64,000 nucleotides of DNA from Phytoactinopolyspora limicola (GCF_011320225.1 NZ_JAAOEN010000001.1:1035652-1099651), one strand, 5' to 3'. Positions 7,257 through 16,196 are shown, counted from the stretch's first letter. The notes: generated by a model not told the origin, from the sequence alone. Numbers and translations are program-made.

Positions 7257-10200
7257 TTATCGCCCTGAGGACCGGGAGAGGCCGCGCTCCACGGCCGCGA
7301 TGATCCGCGGGCGCAGTTCAGTTGGTGGGATGATCGCGTCGACCGACCCCACCTGCTGAGCCCGTTGGATGGAGTGCACACCGTCGAACTCGGTGGCCAC
7401 CTCACCCAGCTTCTCCGCGCGCACCGACGCCCGGGTCTCCGCCAGTTCGGTGACGAGGGCGGCACGTGCGGAACCATCGGACTCGGCGATCCGGTCTTCC
7501 AGCTCGACGACGCGCGGGTCGCGTGCGGTCCGCGCGTTCACCTCGGCAGCGAACACCACGGCCGCAGCGGGAGCACCGCCCAGCACCGACGCGTACGATC
7601 CCTCGACCGCCAAGACGGTCATGTTCGGGTTGAGCGCCTTGGAGAACACCACGAACGCGCCGCCGTGGTATCGCGAGATCACGCAGAACACGATGGGGCC
7701 GCGGAAGTTGACGATGGCCCGGCCGATCTCGGCGCCGTACTCCAGTTGCAGCTTGCGCATCGACTCCGGTGAGCCGTCGAACCCCGAGAGGTTGGCCAGC
7801 ACCACCAGCGGCCGGTTCCCACTCGCCGCGTTGATCGCCCGGGCGGCCTTCTTCGACGACCGCGGGAACAACGTCCCGGCGGTGTACGCATCCGGGCCAT
7901 CGGTGGGCGGGAAACCGTGCCTGGGCACCGACTGCGACTCGATGCCGAGTAGACACACCGGCCGTCCACCGAGATGTGCGTCCTGCACGACGGCGGTTTC
8001 GGCATCGGCCATACCGGCCCACCGCTCCACCACCGGATGATCCTGGTCCGCCAGCGCCCGCATCACGGTACGGATGTCGAAAGGCTTCTTCCGGTCCGGG
8101 TTGGATTCCGGAGAGAAGATCTGGCCCACCGTGGTGAAGTCGCTACCAGCCGCCGGGTGCGGGTAGTCCGAGACATCCCGGTCTATCGGATCAATCGTGG
8201 TGGTCCGGCGTGGGCCCGCCTCACCAGGCACGACGTAGCTGTGGTCGTAGTGCGCCAGCAGCACGCCGTGTGCTGCGCGGAGATCCGGCGCCCAGTACTG
8301 TGCCTGCCCGTTGGGGCCCATCACTCGGTCGTAGCCGCCGATGCCGAAGTTGTCCTCGGCGGACACCCCGCCGGAGAAGTCCAGCGACTGTTTGCCCGTC
8401 AGCACCATCGCCGAGTCCGGGGTCATCACCAGGATGCCCTTGGTGTGCATGAGCATCGTGGCTTCGGCGTTCCAATACGGCTGCGCGCCGACGTTGATAC
8501 CGGCGACGATGATGTTGATCTCGCCGCCGGCCTGGGTGAAATGGACGATGCGCCGCAGTGCTGCCGCGATCCAGTCCATGTTCTCGGTGCCGGAGTCCAT
8601 GGCGATACGAGCCCCTGCTGACAGCGCATACCACTCCACCGGCACCCGCAGCCGCTCGGCGAGATCGAGTGCCGCGACGACTCGGGCGCACTCCGGCTCG
8701 GACAACGCACCCAGCGCCTTCGTCGGGTCGCCGAGCAGCACCACCCGGGTCATCCCCTCGGGATACCGGTCGGTTGGTGTGGTTGCGACGCCCGCGACGA
8801 TCCCCGCCTTGTTAAGGCCCTTGGGCCGGTCGACGGGGACCAGCGCGCCGGCGTCGTCGAGATCGTGTTCGGTGAACGACCCGCCCGGTCCCGCGATCAT
8901 GTCGGTCAGCTCGTACGGGTAGACCGTGCCGCGGCGCCGCGCCCGCAGTACCTTCTGGCCGTAGTCGTCGAGTGGTTGGATCGGTTCGGACGGTGGCTCG
9001 GTGACATCCAGCCGGACACCCGCCCCCACGTCGTAGGAGATCCGGACCGCGATGGGGTGCAGCCGGCCGGTGGACGGGTCGCGCTGGCGGCCGAGGAAGA
9101 CCACCTCCTCCAGGCCGGCCCCGGCCGTGGTGGGGACGACACGTTCGGCGATGGCGCGGAGGTCATCGGGCAAGAGATCACTCGGCGGCCATACGTAGAG
9201 GAAGATCCGGTTGGTGTCCAGCCGTTTGTTGGCGGGACGTTGAGACTGAACCTTGCGGATCGCGTCGAGACAAGCGTCGAGCGCACCTTCCACCGCCGGC
9301 AACGCGTGGATGTTGCCTTCGGTATCGCGCAACGGAGTTAGATCGCGCACCTGTGCCATCGCGACGAGGCGTTCGTCAGCCGGGTTCGTCGGCGCTACAC
9401 ACCGCAACAGATAGACGTCTTCATCAGCGGACGGCAACCGGGTCAGGTCGAAGTGCCGTAGTCGGTGCAGTTGCAGCCGTTGCCCGATCATCGGGTGCAG
9501 ACCGCGGATCAGGCGATCTTCACTGGGGGGCTCCGCTGCCGACAGCCGGAACGTGAAGTGATGGTGCAGCACAGCGCCACTACTTCCAGCCACCGTCACG
9601 GTCACCCGGCGTACGCTCGCGGGCAGAGAAGCGGCGGACAGCGCCTGGTGCAGCTCCGCCGCCATGACGTCGGCGTCGGTGGGTTGACCGGCCCAGGTCA
9701 GGTAGAGGTCGGCGACAAGAACGGCCGAATCGGGCTCGGCCGACGCGGCGTTGGCCACCGTCATCAGGGCGGCGCCCAGTTCGGTGCCGTCGGCCACCGT
9801 GGCGAGCAGCCGCCGCGGTTGATCATCGAGCTCGTAGCTCGCGGTGACGAACGGTCGTCCATTGATCGGCTCGCAGCGCACGCGGGACAGGCCGTGTTCG
9901 CGGTAGTACCGGCGGCTCATGACCTCGAGCAGCGGACCGACGTCCGCGTCGGGGCGCCCGATCCGCTGGCCGAGCAGCCGGACCAGCGGCTCCGGGCTGG
10001 CCACCATGTCGGCGATCCGCTGGCCGCGGTCGGGGGCATCAGGATGCCGGTCGAGGTAACTCAGATGGCGGCGGACCCCCGTGTAGACCTCCGCGCGGGT
10101 CCGGCGGAGCAGCGGCTGGGCGAACCAGCGGAACACCAGGATGCGGGCGAGATCGCCGATCACCGGGAAACGTAGCTGGGTGGCGACCACCAGACGTTCC

Positions 10201-12758
10201 AGCGTCTGTCCGACGGTCTGTTGCATCTCGCCGTCCGGGGGTGCCTCGGTGAGCCACTGCTGCAGCAGGGCGGTGATGACCACAGCGTCAGCGCCGGCGC
10301 GTTGCTGAGCGAGGAAGATCCGGAACACCGCCTCTTCCAAGGCAGGTGTGCGGTCGAGGCCGTCGACCCCGTAATGGCCCAGAACCCGGGTAAGGCGTCC
10401 TTGGAAGGTGTCGGACAACCCGGCCCGGTCGGCGTCGAGGCTCTGCAGATACGTGTGGAAGTGTTCACGAGGGCTGCGGACCCGTGTCTCGGCCTTCGTC
10501 TCCTCGCCCTCCGGCTTGTTCCGGCTGAGCTCGGACAGGTCGGCGAAGACCTCCAGCAGATCGACCTCGGCCGGTAGTGGCCGATGCTTGAGTTCGGCCC
10601 GGGCGGCCAGATAACCCTCGAGGGTCTGGCCGTCGTCGTGTGGATCGATGTCGAAGCCAAGCACCATGCTGCGCAGATCTGCGAGCGCTCGTTGGGCGCG
10701 GTGTTCGGCGGAGAGCCCGTTCGGCTCGGTCGGGAGGTCCAGGTCCACGGCGGCGGTACCAGGTGTTTCGCCGGCGTCGGTGTCGGCCAGCGGTTCCAGC
10801 CGGAGTAACGGCGTGCCGGTTCCGACCTGGCTGCCGACCGAGACTGGGCATTCGCGTACCACGCCGTGAAACGGTGCCCGCAGCACCGTTTCCATCTTCA
10901 TGCTCTCCAGCACCAGTATCGGCGCGCCGGCTTCGATCTCGGCCCCGGGCGCCACCGGGGTAGCGACGACCAGCGCGGGTACCGGTGAGCGCACGACGCC
11001 ACCCTCGTCCCGGCTGATCCGGTGGGTGACGCCGTCGACCTCGACGAGGTGGAACGGTCCGTGGGTGCCGGTGACGAGCCGGAACCGGTGCCCGTTGACG
11101 TGCAGCTGGCCGGTGTACTCGCTGAACCGTTCCAGCGTCGCGTCGATGGAACGGACGCCGGCACCACCGACGAATCCGACTCGGTAACGACTAGGGCCGA
11201 TCTCTGCCACGGTCAGCCGATAGGTGGCGCCCCGTAGTTTGAGGTCGATCGGCCGGCCGCTTTCGTGCTGTACCTGCGGGCGCCCGCCATGTGCCGTGGC
11301 CAGGAGCCGTTGCAACTCGACCTGCTTCTCATCCTGGTACGCCTCGATGGCCGCGGCAGCTAGGGCAACCCCCGAATGCTGCTGAGACACCAGCCGGCCC
11401 TCCGCCCGGGCGCGGTCGATCCAACCGGTGTCGGCGCTCCCGTCGATCACTTCCGGCTCGTCGAGCAGATCGAGGACGAAGCTCTTGTTCGTGGTGCCGC
11501 CTTCGATGACGACGGTCGTCTCTCGCATCGCCCGGCGCAGCCGGGACAGTGCCTCGGCCCGGGTACGTCCGTACGCGATGATCTTGGCGATCATCGAGTC
11601 GAAGTCGGCGGGGATTTCGTCACCCTCGCTGACTCCGGTATCGACCCGGATGCCTGGCCCCGCGGGGAAGTCGAGCAACGCGATCCGGCCCGGAGCAGGC
11701 GCGAAGTCGCGGTCCGGATCCTCGGCGTTGAGCCGCGCTTCGACCGCGTGCCCGAGTTCCGTCGGCTGGGCGCCGGTGAGCGTTCCGCCGCCGGCGACGT
11801 GCAGCTGGGCTTTTACCAGGTCCATGCTGGTGGTGGCCTCGGTGATGGGGTGTTCGACCTGAAGCCGGGTGTTCACCTCGAGGAACGCGAAGAGTTGGTC
11901 TTTCGGGTGGTAGAGGAATTCGACCGTCCCGGCTCCGCGATAGCCGACGGCCAGCGCCAGCCGCTCAGCGGCCGTCTTCAGCTCATCCGCCTGCTCCGAA
12001 CTGAGGACGGGCGACGCCGACTCTTCGATGATCTTCTGATTGCGACGCTGCACCGAGCAGTCACGGACACCCAGAGCCCAGGCGGTGCCCTGGCCGTCGG
12101 CGATCACCTGGACCTCGACGTGCCGGGCGCCGGTCACGAGGCGTTCCAGGAACACCACGCCGCTCCCGAAGGCGCGCTCGGCCTCCAGACTGGTGCGCTC
12201 GTATGCGTCGGTGAGTTCGTCCGGGCCGGTGACGACCCGGATGCCGCGGCCACCGCCTCCAGCGGTGGCTTTGAGCATCAAGGGGTAGCCGATCCGTTCG
12301 GCGGCACTCAGCGCAGCGTCGAGGTCCTCCACCGGACCGCGGCTCCACGGCGCGACCGGGACACCGACCTCCTCGGCGAGCAACTTCGCGCCGATCTTGT
12401 CGCCCAGCTTGCGCATGGCGTCGGGGTCCGGTCCGATGAACGTCACGCCCAGTTTCTGGCACAGCTCGGCGAACGCCGGATCTTCGGCGACGAATCCCCA
12501 GCCCACCCACGCGGCGTCGGCGCGGGTCTCGACCAACGCGCGCTCTAATACGGCGAGGTCGAGGTAGGGCCGCGCGGCCGCGGGGCCCAAATGGTAGGCG
12601 AGATCCGCCTCCCGCACGAACGTCGCCGTAGCGTCGGCGTCGGTATAGAGGGCCACGGTCTCGATCCGTGACCCGCCCTCCGCATTGAGTTCACCGACGG
12701 CGTGGATGAGCCGCATCGCGGCCTCTCCCCGGTTGACGATCGCGACACGACTGAACAC
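7257..12758 (-). CDS. Single-chain acetyl-/acyl-CoA carboxylase (BC-BCCP-central-CT)
   Basis: 1833 codons from a GTG at 12756-12758. Residues 1-450 are biotin carboxylase: ATP-grasp loop TAGGGGRGIR near 165-174 and EVNTRLQVEHP near 293-303. Biotinyl domain: VLESMKMET with the acceptor lysine at about 621. Residues about 680-1200 have no domain I can name and occupy the place of the eukaryotic central region. The last about 630 residues are carboxyltransferase: MIAGPGGSFTEHDL, GARIAMDSG, TGKQSLDFSGGVSAEDNFG, then ANLSGFDGSPESMRKLQLEYGAE and GSYASVLGGAPAAAVVFA. The order copies eukaryotic ACC rather than the AccA3/AccD split usual in actinobacteria. Likely product is malonyl-CoA or another carboxyacyl-CoA. 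It stands alone between convergent and divergent neighbours. Confidence 0.93.
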   Translation of the reverse strand: MFSRVAIVNRGEAAMRLIHAVGELNAEGGSRIETVALYTDADATATFVREADLAYHLGPAAARPYLDLAVLERALVETRADAAWVGWGFVAEDPAFAELCQKLGVTFIGPDPDAMRKLGDKIGAKLLAEEVGVPVAPWSRGPVEDLDAALSAAERIGYPLMLKATAGGGGRGIRVVTGPDELTDAYERTSLEAERAFGSGVVFLERLVTGARHVEVQVIADGQGTAWALGVRDCSVQRRNQKIIEESASPVLSSEQADELKTAAERLALAVGYRGAGTVEFLYHPKDQLFAFLEVNTRLQVEHPITEATTSMDLVKAQLHVAGGGTLTGAQPTELGHAVEARLNAEDPDRDFAPAPGRIALLDFPAGPGIRVDTGVSEGDEIPADFDSMIAKIIAYGRTRAEALSRLRRAMRETTVVIEGGTTNKSFVLDLLDEPEVIDGSADTGWIDRARAEGRLVSQQHSGVALAAAAIEAYQDEKQVELQRLLATAHGGRPQVQHESGRPIDLKLRGATYRLTVAEIGPSRYRVGFVGGAGVRSIDATLERFSEYTGQLHVNGHRFRLVTGTHGPFHLVEVDGVTHRISRDEGGVVRSPVPALVVATPVAPGAEIEAGAPILVLESMKMETVLRAPFHGVVRECPVSVGSQVGTGTPLLRLEPLADTDAGETPGTAAVDLDLPTEPNGLSAEHRAQRALADLRSMVLGFDIDPHDDGQTLEGYLAARAELKHRPLPAEVDLLEVFADLSELSRNKPEGEETKAETRVRSPREHFHTYLQSLDADRAGLSDTFQGRLTRVLGHYGVDGLDRTPALEEAVFRIFLAQQRAGADAVVITALLQQWLTEAPPDGEMQQTVGQTLERLVVATQLRFPVIGDLARILVFRWFAQPLLRRTRAEVYTGVRRHLSYLDRHPDAPDRGQRIADMVASPEPLVRLLGQRIGRPDADVGPLLEVMSRRYYREHGLSRVRCEPINGRPFVTASYELDDQPRRLLATVADGTELGAALMTVANAASAEPDSAVLVADLYLTWAGQPTDADVMAAELHQALSAASLPASVRRVTVTVAGSSGAVLHHHFTFRLSAAEPPSEDRLIRGLHPMIGQRLQLHRLRHFDLTRLPSADEDVYLLRCVAPTNPADERLVAMAQVRDLTPLRDTEGNIHALPAVEGALDACLDAIRKVQSQRPANKRLDTNRIFLYVWPPSDLLPDDLRAIAERVVPTTAGAGLEEVVFLGRQRDPSTGRLHPIAVRISYDVGAGVRLDVTEPPSEPIQPLDDYGQKVLRARRRGTVYPYELTDMIAGPGGSFTEHDLDDAGALVPVDRPKGLNKAGIVAGVATTPTDRYPEGMTRVVLLGDPTKALGALSEPECARVVAALDLAERLRVPVEWYALSAGARIAMDSGTENMDWIAAALRRIVHFTQAGGEINIIVAGINVGAQPYWNAEATMLMHTKGILVMTPDSAMVLTGKQSLDFSGGVSAEDNFGIGGYDRVMGPNGQAQYWAPDLRAAHGVLLAHYDHSYVVPGEAGPRRTTTIDPIDRDVSDYPHPAAGSDFTTVGQIFSPESNPDRKKPFDIRTVMRALADQDHPVVERWAGMADAETAVVQDAHLGGRPVCLLGIESQSVPRHGFPPTDGPDAYTAGTLFPRSSKKAARAINAASGNRPLVVLANLSGFDGSPESMRKLQLEYGAEIGRAIVNFRGPIVFCVISRYHGGAFVVFSKALNPNMTVLAVEGSYASVLGGAPAAAVVFAAEVNARTARDPRVVELEDRIAESDGSARAALVTELAETRASVRAEKLGEVATEFDGVHSIQRAQQVGSVDAIIPPTELRPRIIAAVERGLSRSSGR

Positions 12759-12984
12759 GAAAAGAGCCTCACAGGTTGACGACGCACCGACACGGCACGT
12801 TAGCGCCGTGTCCTAGTCCAGTCCAGCATGCCCCCTACCAGCGGGTAAGGTGCTCGTGGGGCGTGCGACGCACCATGGCACGATTTTCGTGGGAAACCGC
12901 CAAAAGAAGCAGAAGTCGCCCCCGTGCCGAGTGTCCCCTCAGCGGTGGTGGCCGACCATCGTCAGGCCTATTCTCCGAGCAGCG

Positions 12985-13007
12985 CCGTTCTGCCGAGGGC
13001 AGAACGG
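12985..13007. promoter_or_regulatory. Perfect 10-bp inverted repeat upstream of the ClgR/PopR-like gene
   Basis: CCGTTCTGCC at 12985-12994 and its exact complement at 12998-13007 are separated by three bases, about 37 bases before the ATG at 13044. The spacing suits an operator or an RNA hairpin in front of the regulator gene. The rest of the 285-base gap between the carboxylase start and this gene shows nothing else recognisable. Confidence 0.45.
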
Positions 13008-13043
13008 GCCGGACCACGTGCGCGGCCCGACCTACCATGAGAT

Positions 13044-13421
13044 ATGCCTGAGTTGGTTCCATTGCCGCCATCCGTGGCTGAGAAGCCGAACACGTCGCCC
13101 GCAACACCTCCGCGCGGCAGACCTGACCGCGAGCCGTTGTGGCGGCAGGCGCTCGGCCATTGCCTGCGCCGGCTACGCCACGAACGCGGCGAGACGCTGG
13201 TCGAGACGGCCGACCGCGCGGGTGTCTCCCCTCAGTACTTGTCGGAGATGGAACGCGGCATCAAGGAACCTTCCAGTGAGATGATCGCTGCGGTGGCGGG
13301 TGCACTCGACCTGACCCTCGTCGATCTGACCTCTGCCATCGCTGAAGACTTACGCCCGGTTCAGGCTGCGGCCCGCCCGTCGGCGCCGGTCTGCCGGACG
13401 GCCTACGCGCTGGCCGCATAG
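13044..13421 (+). CDS. ClgR/PopR-type XRE-family activator of clp genes
   Basis: 125 residues with a Cro/CI-type helix-turn-helix at about 33-90: LGHCLRRLRHERGETLVETA, AGVSPQYLSEMERGIKEPSS and EMIAAVAGALDL. This near-invariant run is characteristic of ClgR and its Streptomyces paralogue PopR, which activate clpP operons and are themselves controlled by Clp proteolysis. A C-terminal Ala-Ala (AYALAA) resembles the exposed degradation signal known for ClgR/PopR; this is seen at the very end here. It converges on the clpP pair, with 20 bases between the stops. No Shine-Dalgarno is obvious; TACCAT five bases before the ATG may mean a leaderless message. Confidence 0.85.
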   Translation: MPELVPLPPSVAEKPNTSPATPPRGRPDREPLWRQALGHCLRRLRHERGETLVETADRAGVSPQYLSEMERGIKEPSSEMIAAVAGALDLTLVDLTSAIAEDLRPVQAAARPSAPVCRTAYALAA

Positions 13422-13441
13422 CCTTCAGCGACGCTGGCTGG

Positions 13442-14044
13442 TCAGCCGCCCACTAGTGGTCGTTCCTCGATCACCTGGTCGATGAGCCCATACTCCTTGG
13501 CTGCCGCGGCGGTGAACACCCGATCGTGATCGGTGTCCGCCCGAAGCGTCGCCGTGCTCTGCCCGCTGTGCCGGGACAAAATGTGTTCGATATCCGAGCG
13601 GACGCGGACCACCTCGTCCGCTTGCAGGATGAGGTCTGGGATCGCGCCGCGGCCTTGCGCCGCTGGCTGGTGGAGCACGACGCGGGCATGCCGAAGCGCG
13701 GCACGTTTGCCGGGCGCACCCGCGGCCAGGAGAACGGCGCCGACGGCAACGGCCTGCCCCACACAGATGGTCGCCACCTGTGGCCGGATGTATCGCATGG
13801 TGTCGTACACCGCGAGCATCGCGCTCGGGTCGCCGCCCTCGCAGTTGACGTAGAGCTGGATGTCCCGGTCGGGGTTGTCCGCCTCCAGGTGGAGCATCTG
13901 AGCGACGAGGGCGTTGGCTACACCGGCGTCGACGGCTGTACCGAGGTAGATGATCCGTTCGGTGAGCAGGTGGGAGTAGACGTCCATGATTCGCTCGCCG
14001 CGGGGGTGCTGCGCGATGATGTTCGGAATCGTGTAGGTACTCAT
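13442..14044 (-). CDS. clpP: ClpP-like subunit lacking the catalytic serine
   Basis: 200 residues, full length for ClpP. The fold is clear: TERIIYLGTAVDAGVANALV, QLYVNCEGGDPSAMLAVYDTM, LLAAGAPGKRAALRHARVVL, then HQPAAQG and DTDHDRVFTAAAAKEYGLID. The motif that normally reads GQAASxxA is GQAVAVGA here: residue 100, the nucleophile position, is Ala (GCC codon). The triad His (125) and Asp (170) positions remain, and the usual NSPGG reads NCEGG. It starts inside the end of the upstream clpP gene (4-base overlap), so the two are co-translated and probably form a mixed tetradecamer in which this ring is structural or regulatory, like plastid ClpR. Catalytic loss is read from sequence; complex formation is inferred. 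Confidence 0.88.
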   Translation of the reverse strand: MSTYTIPNIIAQHPRGERIMDVYSHLLTERIIYLGTAVDAGVANALVAQMLHLEADNPDRDIQLYVNCEGGDPSAMLAVYDTMRYIRPQVATICVGQAVAVGAVLLAAGAPGKRAALRHARVVLHQPAAQGRGAIPDLILQADEVVRVRSDIEHILSRHSGQSTATLRADTDHDRVFTAAAAKEYGLIDQVIEERPLVGG

Positions 14045-14670
14045 CGAGTGGCTCCTTCGGCGGAGATGCCGAGTCCGAACTGACGCCGATTCGTCGGCGC
14101 TATGTCATCGAAGGTGTGTACTACCTCGTCGATGAAGCCGTACTCGAGTGCGTCGTGTGCGGTATACCAGCGGTCGTGTAGAGAGTCCTCGAATACCCGC
14201 TCGATGGGCTGCCCGGTGTCGGCCGCTATCAGGCCTAGCACTGTGTCGCGGGTGTGCCGGAGGTCGTTGGCCTGCAACTCGATGTCGACCGCGGTGCCCG
14301 CGATACCCGCAGACCCTTGGTGCATCAGCACCCGGGCATGGGGCAAGGCACGACGCTTCCCCGGGGTTCCCGCCGAGAGCAGGAATTGGCCCGCGCTGCA
14401 CGCGATACCAAGCGCGAGTGTGGACACGTCGCAGGGGATGAGCCGGATGACGTCGCGGACCGCCAACATCGATGGGACCGATCCGCCGGGAGAATGGATC
14501 CACAGCGCGATGTCGGCTGACGAGTTCTCGCTAGCCAGCGTGATGAGCTGGGTAGTCAACAACGTGCCGTTGTCATCGTCGAGCACGCCGTCGAGCACGA
14601 GGACACGTTGCTCGTAGAGCTCGCGCCTGGCTCGTTCGTTGAAGTGCGGAGTCTTCGGAGCGTCGGTCAT
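14041..14670 (-). CDS. clpP: ATP-dependent Clp protease proteolytic subunit (active)
   Basis: 209 residues. Serine-protease ClpP fold with IHSPGGSVPSMLAVRDVI, LGIACSAGQFLLSAGTPGKR (Ser at about 92), ARVLMHQGSAGIAG (His at about 117) and EDSLHDRWYTAHDALEYGFID (Asp at about 162), so the full triad is present. It degrades unfolded proteins fed by Clp ATPases. It is the first gene of the pair, and its ATG abuts a GGAGGA. The region upstream holds a ClgR-type double palindrome. Together with the convergent ClgR/PopR-like gene this resembles the Streptomyces clpP3-clpP4/popR arrangement. Confidence 0.9.
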   Translation of the reverse strand: MTDAPKTPHFNERARRELYEQRVLVLDGVLDDDNGTLLTTQLITLASENSSADIALWIHSPGGSVPSMLAVRDVIRLIPCDVSTLALGIACSAGQFLLSAGTPGKRRALPHARVLMHQGSAGIAGTAVDIELQANDLRHTRDTVLGLIAADTGQPIERVFEDSLHDRWYTAHDALEYGFIDEVVHTFDDIAPTNRRQFGLGISAEGATR

Positions 14671-14712
14671 TCCTCCACTCTGCGTTCTCGGGCCAACCGG
14701 TGGCCGCCATAT

Positions 14713-14740
14713 CCGCCGTCAGCGGATCCGCTGTCGGCGG
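14713..14740. promoter_or_regulatory. ClgR/PopR-type double operator before clpP
   Basis: The 28 bases form a palindrome broken only at one base pair. It contains two 11-base sites, CGCCGTCAGCG at 14714-14724 and CGCTGTCGGCG at 14729-14739. Each fits the ClgR core CGCYNANRGCG, as I recall it from Corynebacterium, when read on the minus strand. It lies 43 bases before the clpP start and is the expected target of the regulator encoded at 13044-13421. Confidence 0.6.
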
Positions 14741-14797
14741 CGTGGCCCCGCTTCCTGCGAAGCGACGATTTCATTCGGCCGCGAACGTCCAGTCATT

Positions 14798-14854
14798 AGA
14801 GGCCGCGCGGAATGGGGCCCGCGAAACCGGCGACTCCCATTCTGCGCGGCCTCT
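14798..14854. repeat. 19-bp inverted repeat with 19-base loop
   Basis: Arms at 14798-14816 and 14836-14854 match at 18 of 19 positions; the exception can pair as G-U in RNA. No gene ends here, so a terminator is unlikely. The hairpin lies 44 bases before the ATG at 14899, in the divergent region between clpP and the mycothiol-family gene, and may be an operator or a 5'-UTR structure. Confidence 0.6.
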
Positions 14855-14898
14855 TGGGCAGCGTTCGCAGAAAGTGCCAACAGAGAGGATGGAATCCG

Positions 14899-15567
14899 AT
14901 GCACCTTCGAGAACTCAGAGGGGGCCGCCGGCGGGCAGCAGATGTCTGGGCGCTGGTCCACGCCGAACGGGCCGCGTTGGCGGCAGACCTGGCGGACCTA
15001 TCGACGGAGCGATGGTCGACGCCGTCGCTGTGCACGGGACTGAGCGTGCGGGAGGTCCTCGCCCATCTCACCGCGGCTGCGCGTCTGAACTCCTTGCGAT
15101 GGATGGCCGGGGTGATCCGGTGCCGGTTCGACTTCGACCGAAACGTTGCGATGCGGTTGGCGGAGCAGATGGGAGCCACGTCGACCGAGACCCTCGACCG
15201 GTTCCGCCGTGCCATCGCGAGTACCACCAAGCCGCCGTTGCCGGTTGTGGCGATGCTGGGAGAAGTAATCGTGCACGGAGAGGACATCCGCCGGCCCCTG
15301 GGTATCGGCCGGCATTACCCGATAGAGACTCTGACCCGGGTGGCCGAGTATTACCACGGCACCGATCTGGTGGTGCTGGCCAAAGGGCGGGTCAAGGGTC
15401 TGCGCATGGCCGCGACCGACGGCCCGTTCGACGCCGGTCTTGGGCCTGTCGTCTCCGGTGCCACCGTGGCGCTCATCATGGCGATGACGGGCCGCACCGA
15501 GTACTGCGACGAACTCGACGGCGACGGTGTTGCGACCCTGCGTGAGCGTGGCTCATGGCCCAAATGA
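14899..15567 (+). CDS. Maleylpyruvate isomerase family, mycothiol-dependent-type protein
   Basis: 222 residues from the ATG at 14899, chosen because GAGAGGA lies just upstream. The N-terminal part has the DinB-like/MDMPI pattern (ADVWALVHAERAALAADLAD, WSTPSLCTGLSVREVLAHLT), and MLGEVIVHGEDIRRPLG places the usual metal-binding HxxD-type residues mid-protein. In this family a metal ion and mycothiol (the actinobacterial thiol) support isomerase, transferase or detoxification reactions. The specific substrate cannot be read. It stands alone downstream of the clpP regulatory region. Confidence 0.75.
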   Translation: MHLRELRGGRRRAADVWALVHAERAALAADLADLSTERWSTPSLCTGLSVREVLAHLTAAARLNSLRWMAGVIRCRFDFDRNVAMRLAEQMGATSTETLDRFRRAIASTTKPPLPVVAMLGEVIVHGEDIRRPLGIGRHYPIETLTRVAEYYHGTDLVVLAKGRVKGLRMAATDGPFDAGLGPVVSGATVALIMAMTGRTEYCDELDGDGVATLRERGSWPK

Positions 15568-15725
15568 CCCGGCCGCGCGGCCCGACGCAGAGCTGTGGTG
15601 GTGGCGGGCCGGCCGGTCGTGCGGCATTCCACCCGCCTCCCTGATCACTGGTGAGAGTAGTGTCGGCGAGTGGGGTTGCGGGTGCCCGTACCCGCTCGCC
15701 GCTATCCATGAAAGGGGTCGATGAC

Positions 15726-16139
15726 GTGCGGATCGCCTTCGCCTCGGACGACGAGAACGAGAGTGTCTCTGCTGTGCGGTCGTACATCGAGAGCCACCAT
15801 GATCTCGTTGCGGTGGCTGATGCCGACTCCTGGCCGACCATGTCTCGTGCGGTGGCGGAATCGGTGGCCACCGGTGGCTCCGATCTCGGCGTTCTCATGT
15901 GCTGGACCGGCACCGGCACTGCCATCTCGGCCAACAAGGTGCGCGGAATCCGGGCGGCGACCGTTGCCGATGCCCGGACGGCGAGAGGGGCACGGCTCTG
16001 GAACGACGCCAATGTCGTGGCGTTGAGCCTCAAGCGGCTGGCGCCGGACGTTGCCGTCGAGTGTGTTACTGCCTTCATCGAGCAGGAACAGTTCGATCCC
16101 GACGAGGCGGCGACCATCGACATGATTCGGGACCTCTGA
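15726..16139 (+). CDS. RpiB/LacA/LacB family sugar-phosphate isomerase
   Basis: 137 residues starting at GTG 15726 (VRIAFASDDENES), where RpiB proteins normally begin MRIAxGSDH; AAAGGGG lies 10 bases upstream. ATG 15708 is an alternative. The diagnostic block LGVLMCWTGTGTAISANKVRGIRAATVADA is followed by ARLWNDANVVALSLKRLAPD. The catalytic Cys of CGTGxG is kept, but the next Gly is Trp (CWTGTG). The residue after GSD is Asp instead of the RpiB His. Ribose-5-phosphate isomerase activity is therefore plausible but not certain; a modified-sugar isomerase is an alternative. Confidence 0.8.
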   Translation: MRIAFASDDENESVSAVRSYIESHHDLVAVADADSWPTMSRAVAESVATGGSDLGVLMCWTGTGTAISANKVRGIRAATVADARTARGARLWNDANVVALSLKRLAPDVAVECVTAFIEQEQFDPDEAATIDMIRDL

Positions 16140-16196
16140 GGAGTGCCCGTCGATACAGCGTGCGTGCTCGTCGATACCAGTGGAGCGGGCCGCCGA

